Assembly (NCBI RefSeq): GCF_000245755.1
Contig: NZ_JH601088.1
Location: 651,299-686,012 of the forward strand
Reading direction: 5' to 3'
Length of the DNA stretch: 34,714 bases
From: Helcococcus kunzii ATCC 51366
GTDB lineage: Bacteria > Bacillota > Clostridia > Tissierellales > Peptoniphilaceae
Position numbers and translations under genes: made by a program. Below are positions 6,751 through 16,316 of this stretch, in pieces (position 1 is the stretch's first letter; every line of letters starts with the position of its first letter). The notes below the pieces were generated by a model, which ran no database searches, had not been told where the DNA came from, and saw nothing but the letters and a program-made list of their open reading frames with translations.

Positions 6751-8136
6751 TTATTTTTTAACTATCATTTTAGCTAATACATGTGGATTACCACAACCTG
6801 TTGTTAAAACTAAATCATCTTTACATATTTTTGATTGAAGATATTCTTTTGCATCTTCAAAATCAGCGATGTATTTAGCATTTACACCATTTTGTATTAA
6901 TTTTTCAACTAAATCTTTTGAATGTATTGTTGGATCAAATTCTTCTCTTGCAGGGAAGATATCTGTGACAATTACTTCGTCAGAGTCATAAAATGAATCT
7001 GCAAAATCATCTAGAAGTGCTTTTGTTCTAGAGAATGTATGTGGTTGAAATACTGTGATAATATTTTTATCTGTAAATGCATCAATAGTTTTTAATGTTG
7101 TTTGTATTTCAACTGGATGATGACCGTAGTCAGTCATGATAACTGCACCATTGTAATCACCAACAGTTTCCATTCTTCTATGAAGTGATTTATATGCTTT
7201 TAATCCAGCTTTAATTTCTTCAATAGAAATACCGTTTTCGTATGAAGCTATAATTGCTGAAATGGCATTGTAGATATTGTGAATGCCGGCAATATGAAGC
7301 TCAAATTCTTCAATTGATCCATCTTTCATATTTAATTTAAATGTAGGATGTCCAACTTCGTTATATTCTACTGATTCCATAAAGTAGTTTGCATCTTTTC
7401 TTTCAAGACCAAAAGTGATAACTTCACCTTTAACGTGTTCGATTAATCTATGTGTATTTACATCATCTATATTGATAATTGCTTTAGAATTTTCATCAAG
7501 ATTTTTCATATATCCTATGAATGTTTCAACTATATGATTTAAATCTTTATAATAATCTAAATGATCCTCGTCTATATTTAAAATAATTACTGTTGAAGGA
7601 TAGTAATTTAAGATATTTCCCTTAAATTCACAAGCTTCAGATAGTAAAATTTCGCTATTTCCAATCTTAACATTTCCTTCCATCTCATCTAATACACCAC
7701 CTAATAATATTGATGCATCATTTGCAGAATTAATTAAGATTTTGGCAATCATTGCTGTAGTTGTTGATTTACCATGTGAACCGGAAACAGCAATTGATTT
7801 TTTGTAGTTTTTCATAAGGGCACCAAGGAAAACTCCTCTTGTGACAACTTCTTTACCTGTAGCTTTTGCAGCAATTAATTCTTCATTATTTTCTGCAATC
7901 GCATCAGTATAGACAAATAAATTTTGATCAGTGATATTTTCTTTTTTTTGTCCTATATGAATTTCAATCCCATGATCTTTTAACGTTTTTAGATACTCTG
8001 AATCGCTTCTGTCAGAACCGGTTACATTGTATCCTCTAATTTTTAGGAGTAGAGCAATACCGCTCATACTAACTCCACCTATTCCAATAAAATGGATTTT
8101 CTTGTATTTTCTCTCTTCTATATTAAACTCAAACAT
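6751..8136 (-). CDS. murC: UDP-N-acetylmuramate--L-alanine ligase
   Basis: MurC adds L-Ala to UDP-MurNAc with ATP, the first amino acid of the peptidoglycan stem peptide, in the cytoplasm. The 461 residues match the usual length. Visible are the N-terminal Rossmann glycine loop HFIGIGGVSMSGIA (about 15-28), MurC-type YTDAI and RGVFLGALM, the ATP P-loop GSHGKSTTT (119-127), NIDEDHLDYY, the central HNIYNAISAIIA motif, and the C-terminal DYGHHPVEIQTTL and FQPHTFSRTKALL. It is transcribed alone, divergent from glmU, another cell-wall precursor gene, with ~135 bp between them containing both promoters. Confidence 0.97.
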   Translation of the reverse strand: MFEFNIEERKYKKIHFIGIGGVSMSGIALLLKIRGYNVTGSDRSDSEYLKTLKDHGIEIHIGQKKENITDQNLFVYTDAIAENNEELIAAKATGKEVVTRGVFLGALMKNYKKSIAVSGSHGKSTTTAMIAKILINSANDASILLGGVLDEMEGNVKIGNSEILLSEACEFKGNILNYYPSTVIILNIDEDHLDYYKDLNHIVETFIGYMKNLDENSKAIINIDDVNTHRLIEHVKGEVITFGLERKDANYFMESVEYNEVGHPTFKLNMKDGSIEEFELHIAGIHNIYNAISAIIASYENGISIEEIKAGLKAYKSLHRRMETVGDYNGAVIMTDYGHHPVEIQTTLKTIDAFTDKNIITVFQPHTFSRTKALLDDFADSFYDSDEVIVTDIFPAREEFDPTIHSKDLVEKLIQNGVNAKYIADFEDAKEYLQSKICKDDLVLTTGCGNPHVLAKMIVKK

Positions 8137-8165
8137 TTTAAATTCCTTCCAAATAAATATATATA

Positions 8166-8194
8166 ATTATAGCACAATTCTCGGAATCTTAAAA
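8166..8194 (-). promoter_or_regulatory. murC promoter, extended -10
   Basis: On the minus strand TGCTATAAT (TGn plus TATAAT at 8166-8171) lies ~30 bp before murC. The -35 position (8189-8194) reads TTTTAA, which is weak, so the extended -10 would carry recognition. Confidence 0.5.
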
Positions 8195-8201
8195 ATATAC
8201 A

Positions 8202-8230
8202 TTTTACTATTGAAAAGATTATTGTATAAT
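8202..8230 (+). promoter_or_regulatory. glmU promoter
   Basis: TATAAT at 8225-8230 lies 40 bp before the glmU start codon. The -35 position at 17 bp (8202-8207) reads TTTTAC, a poor match. Confidence 0.45.
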
Positions 8231-8270
8231 TGATATTGAGAGAATAACTTTTTAGGAATGTGAGGAGAAA

Positions 8271-9647
8271 ATGAATAAAGTAATAATATTAGCAGCAGGT
8301 GAAGGCACACGCATGAAATCAAACATTTCAAAAGTGCTTCACAAAATCTGTAATAAATCAATATTATCTTATGTCATCGATGCTTCAAAAGAAGCGAACT
8401 TTGACGAAATTTATGTCATTGTTGGGAAAAATGAAGAAGCTGTTAAAGATGAATTTAAGGATTCTGTAAAATATATTAAGCAAGAAATTGGACCAGAATT
8501 TCCTTATGGTACAGGATATGCTGTAAAATTAGCAGAAAAATATATTGAAGATGAAGACAATATTTTAGTTCTTTCTGGTGATGCTCCTTTAATTAAGGGT
8601 AAAACTTTAGCCGATCTTGTACAATGTCATATCGATCAAGAGAATGAAGCTACTGTAGTTTCTGCTATTGTAGACAATCCATTTGGTTATGGAAGAATCA
8701 TTTCTGATGAAAATGGTCAATTCAAGAAAATCGTTGAACATAAAGATTGTAATGACAATGAAATTTTAGTAAAAGAAATCAATTCTGGCATGTATCTATT
8801 CAATGGGGACAAATTAAAATATGCGTTAAATAAACTAGATACAAACAATGTTCAAGGAGAGATGTATTTAACTGATGTCTTTGGAATTTTAGAAGAAGAA
8901 ACACTAAAAATTTCTACATATAAAGTTAAAGATAATACCGAAATTAATGGAATAAACACGAAATTACAACTAGCTGAAGCTGAAAAGATTATGAGAAAAA
9001 GAATAAATGAAGCTTATATGTTAGAAGGAGTAATTTTAGAAAATCCAGAAACAATTACAATTGAAAAAGGTGTTTTAATTGGCAAAGATACAGTTATTGA
9101 ACAAAATGTAAAACTGCTAGGCGATACTGTTATCGGAGAAAATTGTTTAATAGGTATGAATTCTAGACTGATTAATGCTAAAATAGGTAAGGATGTAATT
9201 ATCTATTCTTCATTTATTGAAGATGCAATAGTTGAAGATAATGTTGATATGGGACCTTTCGCCAGATTAAGACCAAAAGCACACATTAAAAGCGAAGTTC
9301 ACATTGGTAACTTTGTTGAGGTTAAAAATGCTATTCTTGGCGAAGGTACAAAAGCCGGACATCTTGCATATATTGGTGATGCAGAATTAGGAAAAAATAT
9401 TAATGTTTCTTGTGGTGTCATATTTGCAAACTATGATGGCAAGAAAAAGCATAAGACAATAGTAGGAGACGATGCATTTTTAGGTTCAAATGTAAATATT
9501 GTTGCTCCTGTGCACATTGCAAATAAAGCATTCCTTGCTGCGGGATCTACAATTACTAGAGATGTAGAAGAAGGGCAATTGTCTGTTGAAAGAGCGGAAC
9601 AAAGAAATATTGACGGATATTACGAAAGAAAATTTGGTAATAAATAA
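8271..9647 (+). CDS. glmU: Bifunctional GlmU: GlcN-1-P acetyltransferase / GlcNAc-1-P uridyltransferase
   Basis: This enzyme makes UDP-GlcNAc for peptidoglycan and other envelope sugars. It has 458 residues, the normal length. The N-terminal pyrophosphorylase domain opens with IILAAGEGTRMKS (5-17), followed by GTGYAVKLA, VLSGDAPLI, and NSGMYLF. The C-terminal left-handed beta-helix carries the acetyltransferase residues FARLRPKAHIK, NFVEVKNA and KAGHLAYIGDAE, with catalytic His at about 364, then NYDGKKKHKT. The SD GAGGAG is five bases before the ATG. It heads the gene run glmU-prs-pth-mfd-prsA, an arrangement common in Clostridia. Confidence 0.97.
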   Translation: MNKVIILAAGEGTRMKSNISKVLHKICNKSILSYVIDASKEANFDEIYVIVGKNEEAVKDEFKDSVKYIKQEIGPEFPYGTGYAVKLAEKYIEDEDNILVLSGDAPLIKGKTLADLVQCHIDQENEATVVSAIVDNPFGYGRIISDENGQFKKIVEHKDCNDNEILVKEINSGMYLFNGDKLKYALNKLDTNNVQGEMYLTDVFGILEEETLKISTYKVKDNTEINGINTKLQLAEAEKIMRKRINEAYMLEGVILENPETITIEKGVLIGKDTVIEQNVKLLGDTVIGENCLIGMNSRLINAKIGKDVIIYSSFIEDAIVEDNVDMGPFARLRPKAHIKSEVHIGNFVEVKNAILGEGTKAGHLAYIGDAELGKNINVSCGVIFANYDGKKKHKTIVGDDAFLGSNVNIVAPVHIANKAFLAAGSTITRDVEEGQLSVERAEQRNIDGYYERKFGNK

Positions 9648-9656
9648 TTTTATTAC

Positions 9657-9676
9657 TTTTGTGTTAAAACACAAAA
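9657..9676. other. Perfect hairpin between glmU and prs
   Basis: TTTTGTGTT-aa-AACACAAAA is a perfect 9 bp stem with a 2 nt loop, ten bases after the glmU stop. No T-run follows, so on the plus strand it is more likely an mRNA processing or partial attenuation element than a full terminator. Confidence 0.45.
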
Positions 9677-9724
9677 TTCATGTTTAACTCGGTATATATA
9701 AATAAATAATTTTTTGGAGGAAAA

Positions 9725-10696
9725 ATGCGAAGCGCAGAAAACGAAGTTAAGATATTTAGTGGGACATCAAATAGAAAGTTAGCTGAAGATATAGCAAAAG
9801 AACTTGAAATGGAGCTAGGGGATATTTCAATTAGTCAATTTGCTGATGGTGAAATTTCAGTAAAAATTGAAGAAACAGTAAGAGGAAGAGATGTATTTTT
9901 AATTCAACCTACATCAAAACCTGTAAACGAAAATTTAATGGAAGCTTTAATTATCATAGATGCATTAAAAAGAGCATCTGCCCACAAAATTAATTTAGTT
10001 ATGCCTTATTATGGTTATGCAAGACAAGACAGAAAATCCAGAGGAAGAGAACCTATTACAGCTAAATTAGTCACTGATTTGATTGAAAGAGCTGGAGCAG
10101 ACAGAGTGGTATCTGTTGATTTGCATGCAGGACAAATACAAGGTTTCTTCGATATTCCTCTAGATCACTTAACTGCTAGACCAATAATTGCAGAGTATTT
10201 TGAAGAAATAATTGGTGAAGAAGGTAAGGATGAATGGACAGTAGTTTCACCAGACTTAGGTGGTGTAACAAGAGCTAGAGCATTGGCTGATGTTTTAGGT
10301 TTACAAATTGCAATTATTGAAAAATCAAGACCTAGACCAAATGAATCAGAAATTTTAAATGTGATTGGCGAATTTAAGGATCAAAAATGTATCATTATTG
10401 ATGATATCATTGATACTGCTGGTACAATCGTAAATGCAGCGGAAACACTAATTCAAGAAGGTGCTAAAGAAGTATATATCTCAGCATCACACGGAGTGTT
10501 ATCTGGACCTGCAATTGATAGAATTACTAATTCTAAGGCAGTTGCAAAATGTATCGTAACAGATACTATTTATCAACCAAAAATTCTTGATAATGATAAA
10601 TTTGAAATCTTATCAATGGCACCAATGCTTGCAGAAACAATTAGAAGAATCACAAGCTATACATCAGTTTCAGAAATCATGAAAGACAAGAAATAA
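9725..10696 (+). CDS. prs: Ribose-phosphate pyrophosphokinase
   Basis: Prs transfers pyrophosphate from ATP to ribose-5-phosphate to give PRPP, which feeds purine, pyrimidine, NAD, His and Trp synthesis. The 323 residues fit class I enzymes. Seen are FSGTSNRKLAEDIA, SQFADGEISVKI, the PYYGYARQDRK flexible-loop region with Arg and Lys, the metal-binding VDLHAGQIQGFF, SPDLGGVTRARALAD, and the PRPP loop CIIIDDIIDTAGTI (about 222-235). GGAGG lies five bases before the ATG. The stop codon overlaps the start of pth (TAATG). Confidence 0.97.
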   Translation: MRSAENEVKIFSGTSNRKLAEDIAKELEMELGDISISQFADGEISVKIEETVRGRDVFLIQPTSKPVNENLMEALIIIDALKRASAHKINLVMPYYGYARQDRKSRGREPITAKLVTDLIERAGADRVVSVDLHAGQIQGFFDIPLDHLTARPIIAEYFEEIIGEEGKDEWTVVSPDLGGVTRARALADVLGLQIAIIEKSRPRPNESEILNVIGEFKDQKCIIIDDIIDTAGTIVNAAETLIQEGAKEVYISASHGVLSGPAIDRITNSKAVAKCIVTDTIYQPKILDNDKFEILSMAPMLAETIRRITSYTSVSEIMKDKK

Positions 10697-11271
10697 TGTA
10701 TTTAATAGTTGGACTGGGTAACCCAGGAAGACAATATGAAAAAACAAGACATAATGTTGGATTTGACGTTATCGACAAATTAGCAGATCACTTTGGAGTA
10801 AAATTAGATAAATTAAAATTCAAAGGAAGTTATGCTCAAGTTCGATATGAAAATGAGAAAATTATATTATTGAAGCCAGAGACATTTATGAATGCCTCTG
10901 GTGAATCTGTGCAACCTTTTATGAATTATTTTGGTATAGAACCAGAAAATTTAATAGTAATAGTTGATGATATAGATATTAAATTTGGTACGGTTAGAAT
11001 ACGTGCAAATGGTTCAGCTGGCACACACAATGGATTAAAATCAGTAATAAACAGAATAAATAATAAAAATTTTACTCGTATTAAATTAGCGGTAAATCAA
11101 AAGCCAACATATATGGATCTTGCAGATTTTGTGTTGTCAAAATTTACTGATTCAGAAAGAAAAATTGTTGACAAAGAAGTAGAATTAGCAAAAGATGCAG
11201 TATTGGAAATATTAAAGTCAGATGTGAATACTGCTATGAACAAGATAAACTCAATTGAATTGAAAGAATGA
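10696..11271 (+). CDS. pth: Peptidyl-tRNA hydrolase
   Basis: Pth cleaves the ester bond of peptidyl-tRNAs released from stalled ribosomes, recycling tRNA in the cytoplasm. It is 191 residues, the usual length. The active-site residues are visible: Asn9 in GLGNPG, His19 in KTRHNVGFD, Asn66 in TFMNASG, Asp91 in IVDDIDI, and GSAGTHNGLKSVI for tRNA binding. It starts on the A of the prs stop codon and ends overlapping mfd by four bases, so it is translationally coupled on both sides. Confidence 0.97.
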   Translation: MYLIVGLGNPGRQYEKTRHNVGFDVIDKLADHFGVKLDKLKFKGSYAQVRYENEKIILLKPETFMNASGESVQPFMNYFGIEPENLIVIVDDIDIKFGTVRIRANGSAGTHNGLKSVINRINNKNFTRIKLAVNQKPTYMDLADFVLSKFTDSERKIVDKEVELAKDAVLEILKSDVNTAMNKINSIELKE

Positions 11272-14200
11272 TTATGGAAATACAGTCATATACACGCTTA
11301 CAAGAAGCTATTAATGAAAAATATAAATTAATATATGCTCATGGTGTAATAGAGCAAGCGACAGGTCACTTCATTTACAAAACATTTAGTAAAATGAATA
11401 GATCTGTTTTTGTGCTGGCTGAAAATGACAGAAAAGCAAGAAAACTCTATGAAAATCTATTAAATAATGGTCATGATGTCAATTATTTCCCTGAATTAGA
11501 AATTAATTATCAATTGATGGAAGATTTAGATTTTACAAACAGAAAATTTAGATTAAAAACTATTAAGGATTTAATTGAAGATAAGAAAAAAATAATTGTT
11601 TCATCATTGCCTGCGATTATAAAAAAGATAGCTAATAAAGATTATTTTAATCAAAAATCAATATATATAGATTATGAAACTGAAATAAATGTTGAAGAAT
11701 TTTCTAATAAGCTTGTAAATATGGGTTATCAAAGAAGAAATATAATTGCAGCAAAAGGCGAATTTGCAATTAGAGGGGATATAATTGATGTTTTTCAAGT
11801 TCATGAAGATAATCCAACAAGATTAGAACTTTTTGATATCGATGTGGATTCTATTCGTAAGTTTGATATCAATACTCAAATGTCTATTGAGGACATTGAA
11901 GAGTTTACTGTATTTCCAATATATGAAAATAGTTTTGATATAGATAATATAGACGAAATTATAAATAATATACGTTTAGATTTACAAAATACAAAAAATA
12001 AATTTAGTGATGTTATATATGATAAGTCTCAATTCAAATTTGGTAGAATGATTGAGAAATTAGAATATGAACATGAGGTAGATAATATCGACTTAGCCAT
12101 TCCATATTTACAGGATGATAATTTCAATATAATAGATTATTTGCCAAAAGATGCGATTATTTTATTTGATGATTTTACTAATATTGAAACCAATTATGAA
12201 AAAGTTGAAAACTTTAGAATTACAGATATTCAAGAGAGAATAGAAAATGGTGATCTTTTATCCAAGCATCACAATATTTTCTATTCATTTAATGAAATTC
12301 TAAAAAAAATATCTTCATATAAAATTATAAATATTTCAGCTTTACTTAAAAGTTTGAAAAGATTAAAGCCTGATAAAATAATTGAGTTTAACATTAGAGA
12401 AAACTTGTCCTATCATGGCAAATTTGATGATTTTATAAGCGATTTAAGATTTTTATTAAAAAATGAATATATCACAAAGATTTTTATTGAAAATATAGAT
12501 GACGCTAAAAATCTTCAAAAACTGTTAATGGAAAATAAGATTTCTTCAGATATTATTATAGAAAATGAAGAACCAAACCATGATGTAATAATTGAAATTG
12601 GTTATCTATCTGAAGGATTTACTTATTTTAAGGATAAAGTTAATTTTATTGCCTATAATCAAATATTCAATAAGATAAAAAAACAAAAATCACGTACAGT
12701 TAAAAATAAGGATATTATTAATTATTCTGACTTGGTTAAAGGTGATTTGCTTGTACATGATTCTTATGGTATTGGTGAGTTTGTAGGGATAAAAAATATT
12801 GAATTAAATAATATAAAGAGTGACTTCATTGAGCTTATTTATAGTGGCAGTGATAAGTTATTTGTACCTACTACTGATATGAGCATGGTATCAAAATTTG
12901 TCGGGAATGGAGATAGAAAACCTGCACTATCAAATTTATCTGGAGTTGAATGGAAAAAGACTAAAACGAAGGTTAAAAAAGCTATTGAAAAAATTGCAGA
13001 TGATTTGGTTGAACTATATGCTAAAAGAAGTCAAATTCAAGGTTTTAAGTTTTCAGAGGATACTCCTTGGCAAGCACAATTTGAAGATTCCTTTGAATAT
13101 CAAGAAACTGATGCACAGTTAAGAGCTGTCAAAGAAATAAAAGAAGATATGGAATCCTCGATTGTTATGGACAGACTTTTATGTGGTGATGTTGGTTATG
13201 GTAAAACTGAGGTGGCATTAAGGGCTGCATTTAAGGCCATTATGGATGGAAAACAAGTAGTTATGCTTGCTCCAACGACTATTTTGGTAAATCAACATTT
13301 CAACACTATGAAAAAGCGATTTGCAGAATTTCCAATAACGATTGATTATCTTTCAAGATTTAAGACTCAAAAGCAAAAACAAGATGTAATAGAAGGATTG
13401 AGAAAAGGTAGGATAGATTTTGTAGTCGGTACTCATGCTTTGATATCTGATAAAGTTGTTTTTAAAAATTTAGGTCTATTAATAGTAGATGAAGAGCAAC
13501 GATTTGGTGTGAAACACAAAGAAAAGATAAAAAAGGCAAGTGAATCAATTGATGTACTTACTTTATCTGCAACGCCAATTCCTCGTACATTACAGATGTC
13601 CTTATCTGGCATTAGGGATTTATCTATATTAGATGAATATCCTCAAAATAGGCTACCAGTAAACACTTATGTAATGGAATATGACCCTGTATATATCAGG
13701 GAAGCGATATTAAGAGAAATCAATAGAAATGGTCAAGTTTATTTTGTTTATAATAAAGTAAATTCCATTCATAGAATGTATGAAAGATTAATTGAACTCG
13801 TGCCAGAGGCAAGAATAGCTATTTCACATGGACAAATGAGTACGAGACAATTAGAGACTATTTTAGGAGATTTTACAGATTATAAATATGATGTGCTATT
13901 GACGACCACAATTATTGAAACTGGTATGGATATACAAAATGTCAACACAATTATAGTTTATAATGCTGACATGATGGGTTTATCTCAACTATATCAATTA
14001 AAAGGTCGTGTCGGAAGATCGGATAGAAATGCATTTGCGTATTTTTCATATAAACAAAATAAAGTTATGACTGAAATTGCTGAGAAAAGATTAAAAGCGA
14101 TTAAAGACTTTACAGAGCTTGGTTCAGGCTATAAAGTTGCTATGAGAGACTTAGAGCTAAGGGGAGCAGGTAATCTACTTGGTGAAAGTCAAAGCGGCCA

Positions 14201-14741
14201 TATAGAGTCAATCGGTTATGATTTATATATGAGAATGCTTAAAGAGACAATAGACGAAATTAAAGGAACTAAGTCTAAGAAACGAGAAATCGACATTAAG
14301 ATTGACTTAAATCTGGACGTTTATATTCCTAATAATTATATTAATGATGAAAATGAAAAAATTAATATATATAAGAAAATATCAACAATTGAAAACTCTC
14401 AAGATCATTACAATATCATTGATGAGTTGACAGACAGATTTGGAGATGTACCAAAATCTGTACAAAATATTATTGATATAGCATATATCAAGGCTTTAAT
14501 CATTGAAAATGACTTCTCAGAAGTTATAGAAATTGACAATAAAGTTTTAATAAAGTATGCTAATATAGAAATTTTCGATTTTGAAAAATTAAAACTATTA
14601 TCTGAAAAATATAAAGGAAATATGAGTTTTGATTTAGTTGAGAACCCAACAATCATAATTGCAAATGATAAATCATATACAATTAAATTGATTGATTTAT
14701 TAGAATTAATTACTAAAATAAATAAAGGAGAAATTCAATGA
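11268..14741 (+). CDS. mfd: Transcription-repair coupling factor Mfd
   Basis: Mfd pushes stalled RNA polymerase off damaged DNA and recruits the UvrA repair machinery. It has 1157 residues, normal for the family. Order: UvrB-homology domains (about 1-480, including GEFAIRGDIIDVFQ), the RNA-polymerase-interacting CarD-like domain (about 490-570, GDLLVHDSYGIGEFVGI and LFVPTTDMS), the RecG-like helicase with Walker A GDVGYGKTE (about 640), DEEQRFG motif II (about 741), LSATPIPRTLQMSL, ETGMDIQNVNTII and QLKGRVGRSDR, then the C-terminal TRCF domain. The first ATG overlaps the pth stop codon; an ATG two codons later (11274) has slightly better SD spacing. It overlaps the next gene by four bases. 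Confidence 0.97.
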   Translation: MIMEIQSYTRLQEAINEKYKLIYAHGVIEQATGHFIYKTFSKMNRSVFVLAENDRKARKLYENLLNNGHDVNYFPELEINYQLMEDLDFTNRKFRLKTIKDLIEDKKKIIVSSLPAIIKKIANKDYFNQKSIYIDYETEINVEEFSNKLVNMGYQRRNIIAAKGEFAIRGDIIDVFQVHEDNPTRLELFDIDVDSIRKFDINTQMSIEDIEEFTVFPIYENSFDIDNIDEIINNIRLDLQNTKNKFSDVIYDKSQFKFGRMIEKLEYEHEVDNIDLAIPYLQDDNFNIIDYLPKDAIILFDDFTNIETNYEKVENFRITDIQERIENGDLLSKHHNIFYSFNEILKKISSYKIINISALLKSLKRLKPDKIIEFNIRENLSYHGKFDDFISDLRFLLKNEYITKIFIENIDDAKNLQKLLMENKISSDIIIENEEPNHDVIIEIGYLSEGFTYFKDKVNFIAYNQIFNKIKKQKSRTVKNKDIINYSDLVKGDLLVHDSYGIGEFVGIKNIELNNIKSDFIELIYSGSDKLFVPTTDMSMVSKFVGNGDRKPALSNLSGVEWKKTKTKVKKAIEKIADDLVELYAKRSQIQGFKFSEDTPWQAQFEDSFEYQETDAQLRAVKEIKEDMESSIVMDRLLCGDVGYGKTEVALRAAFKAIMDGKQVVMLAPTTILVNQHFNTMKKRFAEFPITIDYLSRFKTQKQKQDVIEGLRKGRIDFVVGTHALISDKVVFKNLGLLIVDEEQRFGVKHKEKIKKASESIDVLTLSATPIPRTLQMSLSGIRDLSILDEYPQNRLPVNTYVMEYDPVYIREAILREINRNGQVYFVYNKVNSIHRMYERLIELVPEARIAISHGQMSTRQLETILGDFTDYKYDVLLTTTIIETGMDIQNVNTIIVYNADMMGLSQLYQLKGRVGRSDRNAFAYFSYKQNKVMTEIAEKRLKAIKDFTELGSGYKVAMRDLELRGAGNLLGESQSGHIESIGYDLYMRMLKETIDEIKGTKSKKREIDIKIDLNLDVYIPNNYINDENEKINIYKKISTIENSQDHYNIIDELTDRFGDVPKSVQNIIDIAYIKALIIENDFSEVIEIDNKVLIKYANIEIFDFEKLKLLSEKYKGNMSFDLVENPTIIIANDKSYTIKLIDLLELITKINKGEIQ

Positions 14742-15751
14742 AAAATAAAAAATTAGTAATCTTAGTTTTGTCTTTATCACTTGTTTTAAGTGCATGTGGA
14801 CAAAATAAAAATGAAACAGGAAAAGAAACTAACACTCAAGAAAGTGCTGGAGAAACAAATGCTAAAAATACTCAAGGAACATTAAAGACTATTTCAGATA
14901 TTAAAGATCCTGAAAACTTTAGAGATAAAAAAGATAAATTTATGGTAATTGATGGTAAAGAAGTGTCATATGGACAATTTTACAAGTTTTATGACTTATA
15001 TTCTTCAGTTATGTCTATGAGACAAAATCTTTCAAGAGAATTAGTTAATTTATTTGTTAGAGATAAAATCGTACAAGATGAATTAAATAAAGAAAAAATT
15101 GAAGTTACAGATCAAGAAATTGTAGATGAAGTAAATAGTTATATTTCTAATCTTGGTGGTGATGATAAATTCCAAGAATACTTAAGTGTATTAGGCACAG
15201 ATGCAGAAACATTTAAACAAAATATCAAAAATACTATTGCAAATAGAAAACATATCGAATTATTCAAAAAGAATAATCCTGTGAAAGATGAAGAGCTTAA
15301 AAAATATTACGAAGAAAATAAAGATAGTATCGATTCAGTAGAAGCAATGCACATTTTAGTAAAAGATGAATCAAAAGCTAAAGAAGTTGTTGAAAAACTT
15401 AAAAAAGGTGAAGATTTCAAAAAAGTATCTGATGAATACTCAATTGACAAAGCTGCTAAAAACAAAGGAGGACAATTAGGTAAAGTATCTAAAAATGGAT
15501 ATGACGCTACATTTGTTGAAGCTGCATTTAAGTTAAAAGAAAATGAAATTTCAGAACCAGTGAAAACTAAATTTGGTTACCACATTATTAAAGTAACAAA
15601 AAATAATGTAGGTGTTGATAAAAACAAAGAAATGATTTCAAATACATTAGCTGATAAAGCATATAATGATGATATTACAGCTAAAATCAATAAATTAAAG
15701 ATTGAATTTTACGATAAAAATGGTAAAGTTTTAGATACTAAACAACAATAG
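14738..15751 (+). CDS. PrsA/SurA-type lipoprotein foldase (parvulin peptidyl-prolyl isomerase)
   Basis: This exported chaperone/isomerase helps secreted proteins fold outside the membrane. The signal peptide KLVILVLSLSLVLSAC ends in a lipobox with the lipidated Cys20, followed by a Ser/Thr/Asn-rich linker. A SurA-like N-terminal helical region spans about 60-190 (VIDGKEVSYGQFYKFYD, NLFVRDKIVQDELNKE). The PpiC domain spans about 198-292 (AMHILVKDESKAKEVVEKLK, FKKVSDEYSID, GGQLGKVSK, PVKTKFGYHIIKV). Length 337. It starts inside the mfd stop codon (ATGA), so it is coupled to it. This gene order is common in Clostridia; spore formers usually have spoVT next, which is absent here. Confidence 0.93.
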   Translation: MKNKKLVILVLSLSLVLSACGQNKNETGKETNTQESAGETNAKNTQGTLKTISDIKDPENFRDKKDKFMVIDGKEVSYGQFYKFYDLYSSVMSMRQNLSRELVNLFVRDKIVQDELNKEKIEVTDQEIVDEVNSYISNLGGDDKFQEYLSVLGTDAETFKQNIKNTIANRKHIELFKKNNPVKDEELKKYYEENKDSIDSVEAMHILVKDESKAKEVVEKLKKGEDFKKVSDEYSIDKAAKNKGGQLGKVSKNGYDATFVEAAFKLKENEISEPVKTKFGYHIIKVTKNNVGVDKNKEMISNTLADKAYNDDITAKINKLKIEFYDKNGKVLDTKQQ

Positions 15752-15800
15752 TCGTACATTTTTAAAAAATATGTAAAAATTGACGTTAAAATAAGCTAAA

Positions 15801-15848
15801 AACATACAAAATGCACATTAAAAGCTTGTATTTGTCAGTTTGTATGTT
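15801..15848. promoter_or_regulatory. Inverted repeat AACATACAAA / TTTGTATGTT over the HU promoter
   Basis: A perfect 10 bp inverted repeat (15801-15810 and 15839-15848) encloses the -35 and touches the first base of the -10. It could be an operator, perhaps for HU autoregulation or another repressor, or the stem of a transcript reading in from prsA. Function is inferred only from position. Confidence 0.4.
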
Positions 15849-15853
15849 ATAAT
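15825..15853 (+). promoter_or_regulatory. HU gene promoter, extended -10
   Basis: TTGTAT (15825-15830), a 17 bp spacer and TATAAT (15848-15853) preceded by TGn give a strong vegetative promoter ~45 bp before the start codon. A small CAGTT/AACTG hairpin lies in the leader. Confidence 0.7.
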
Positions 15854-15897
15854 GAAGTTACAGTTTATGATAACTGATACAAATTAGGAGGAAATTT

Positions 15898-16176
15898 ATG
15901 AACAAATCAGATTTAGTAGCACAAATTGCAGCTAAAAGTGGATTAACAAAAGTTGATTCAACAAAAGCATTAGATGCTTTATTAGAAACAGTACAAGAAG
16001 CTTTAGTAAAAGAAGACAAAGTACAATTAGTAGGCTTTGGTACTTTTGAAGTAAGACATAGAAAAGCTAGAGAAGGAAGAAATCCTAGAAATCCTGAAGA
16101 AAAGATTCACATTCCAGCATCTAAAGCACCTGTATTTAAAGCAGGAAAAACATTAAAAGAAGCTGTTAATAAATAA
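15898..16176 (+). CDS. hup: HU family nucleoid DNA-binding protein
   Basis: This 92-residue HU protein wraps and bends DNA as a dimer. It has the full family pattern: MNKSDLVAQIAAKSGLTK helices, the dimer core with VQLVGFGTFEVRHRKARE, and the DNA-clasping arm GRNPRNPEEKIHIPASKAPVFKAGK with the tip proline that intercalates in the minor groove. GGAGG is six bases before the ATG. It has its own strong promoter and a terminator right after it, so it is an independent, probably highly expressed unit. An unusual repeat array lies just downstream. Confidence 0.97.
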   Translation: MNKSDLVAQIAAKSGLTKVDSTKALDALLETVQEALVKEDKVQLVGFGTFEVRHRKAREGRNPRNPEEKIHIPASKAPVFKAGKTLKEAVNK

Positions 16177-16188
16177 GAACTTTAATGA

Positions 16189-16222
16189 ACGATCTTAGTG
16201 TAAAAACTGAGGTCGTTTTTTT
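16189..16222 (+). terminator. Intrinsic terminator of the HU gene
   Basis: The stem ACGATCTTAGT / ACTGAGGTCGT (11 pairs including G-U pairs) is followed by a T-run, ten bases after the HU stop. Confidence 0.85.
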
Positions 16223-16316
16223 ATATTTCCTTAAATTTTTTGGTTGTTTGTAGATTTTTGCGGAGTGGCAGATAGATAAATTTTACGCTATTGAAACTAA
16301 ATAATAAACTTGTGAT

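Noticed and set aside
9657..9676. Terminator between glmU and prs
   Set aside because: The hairpin is perfect but lacks a following T-run on the plus strand; glmU and prs may still be co-transcribed. Kept as an unassigned hairpin.
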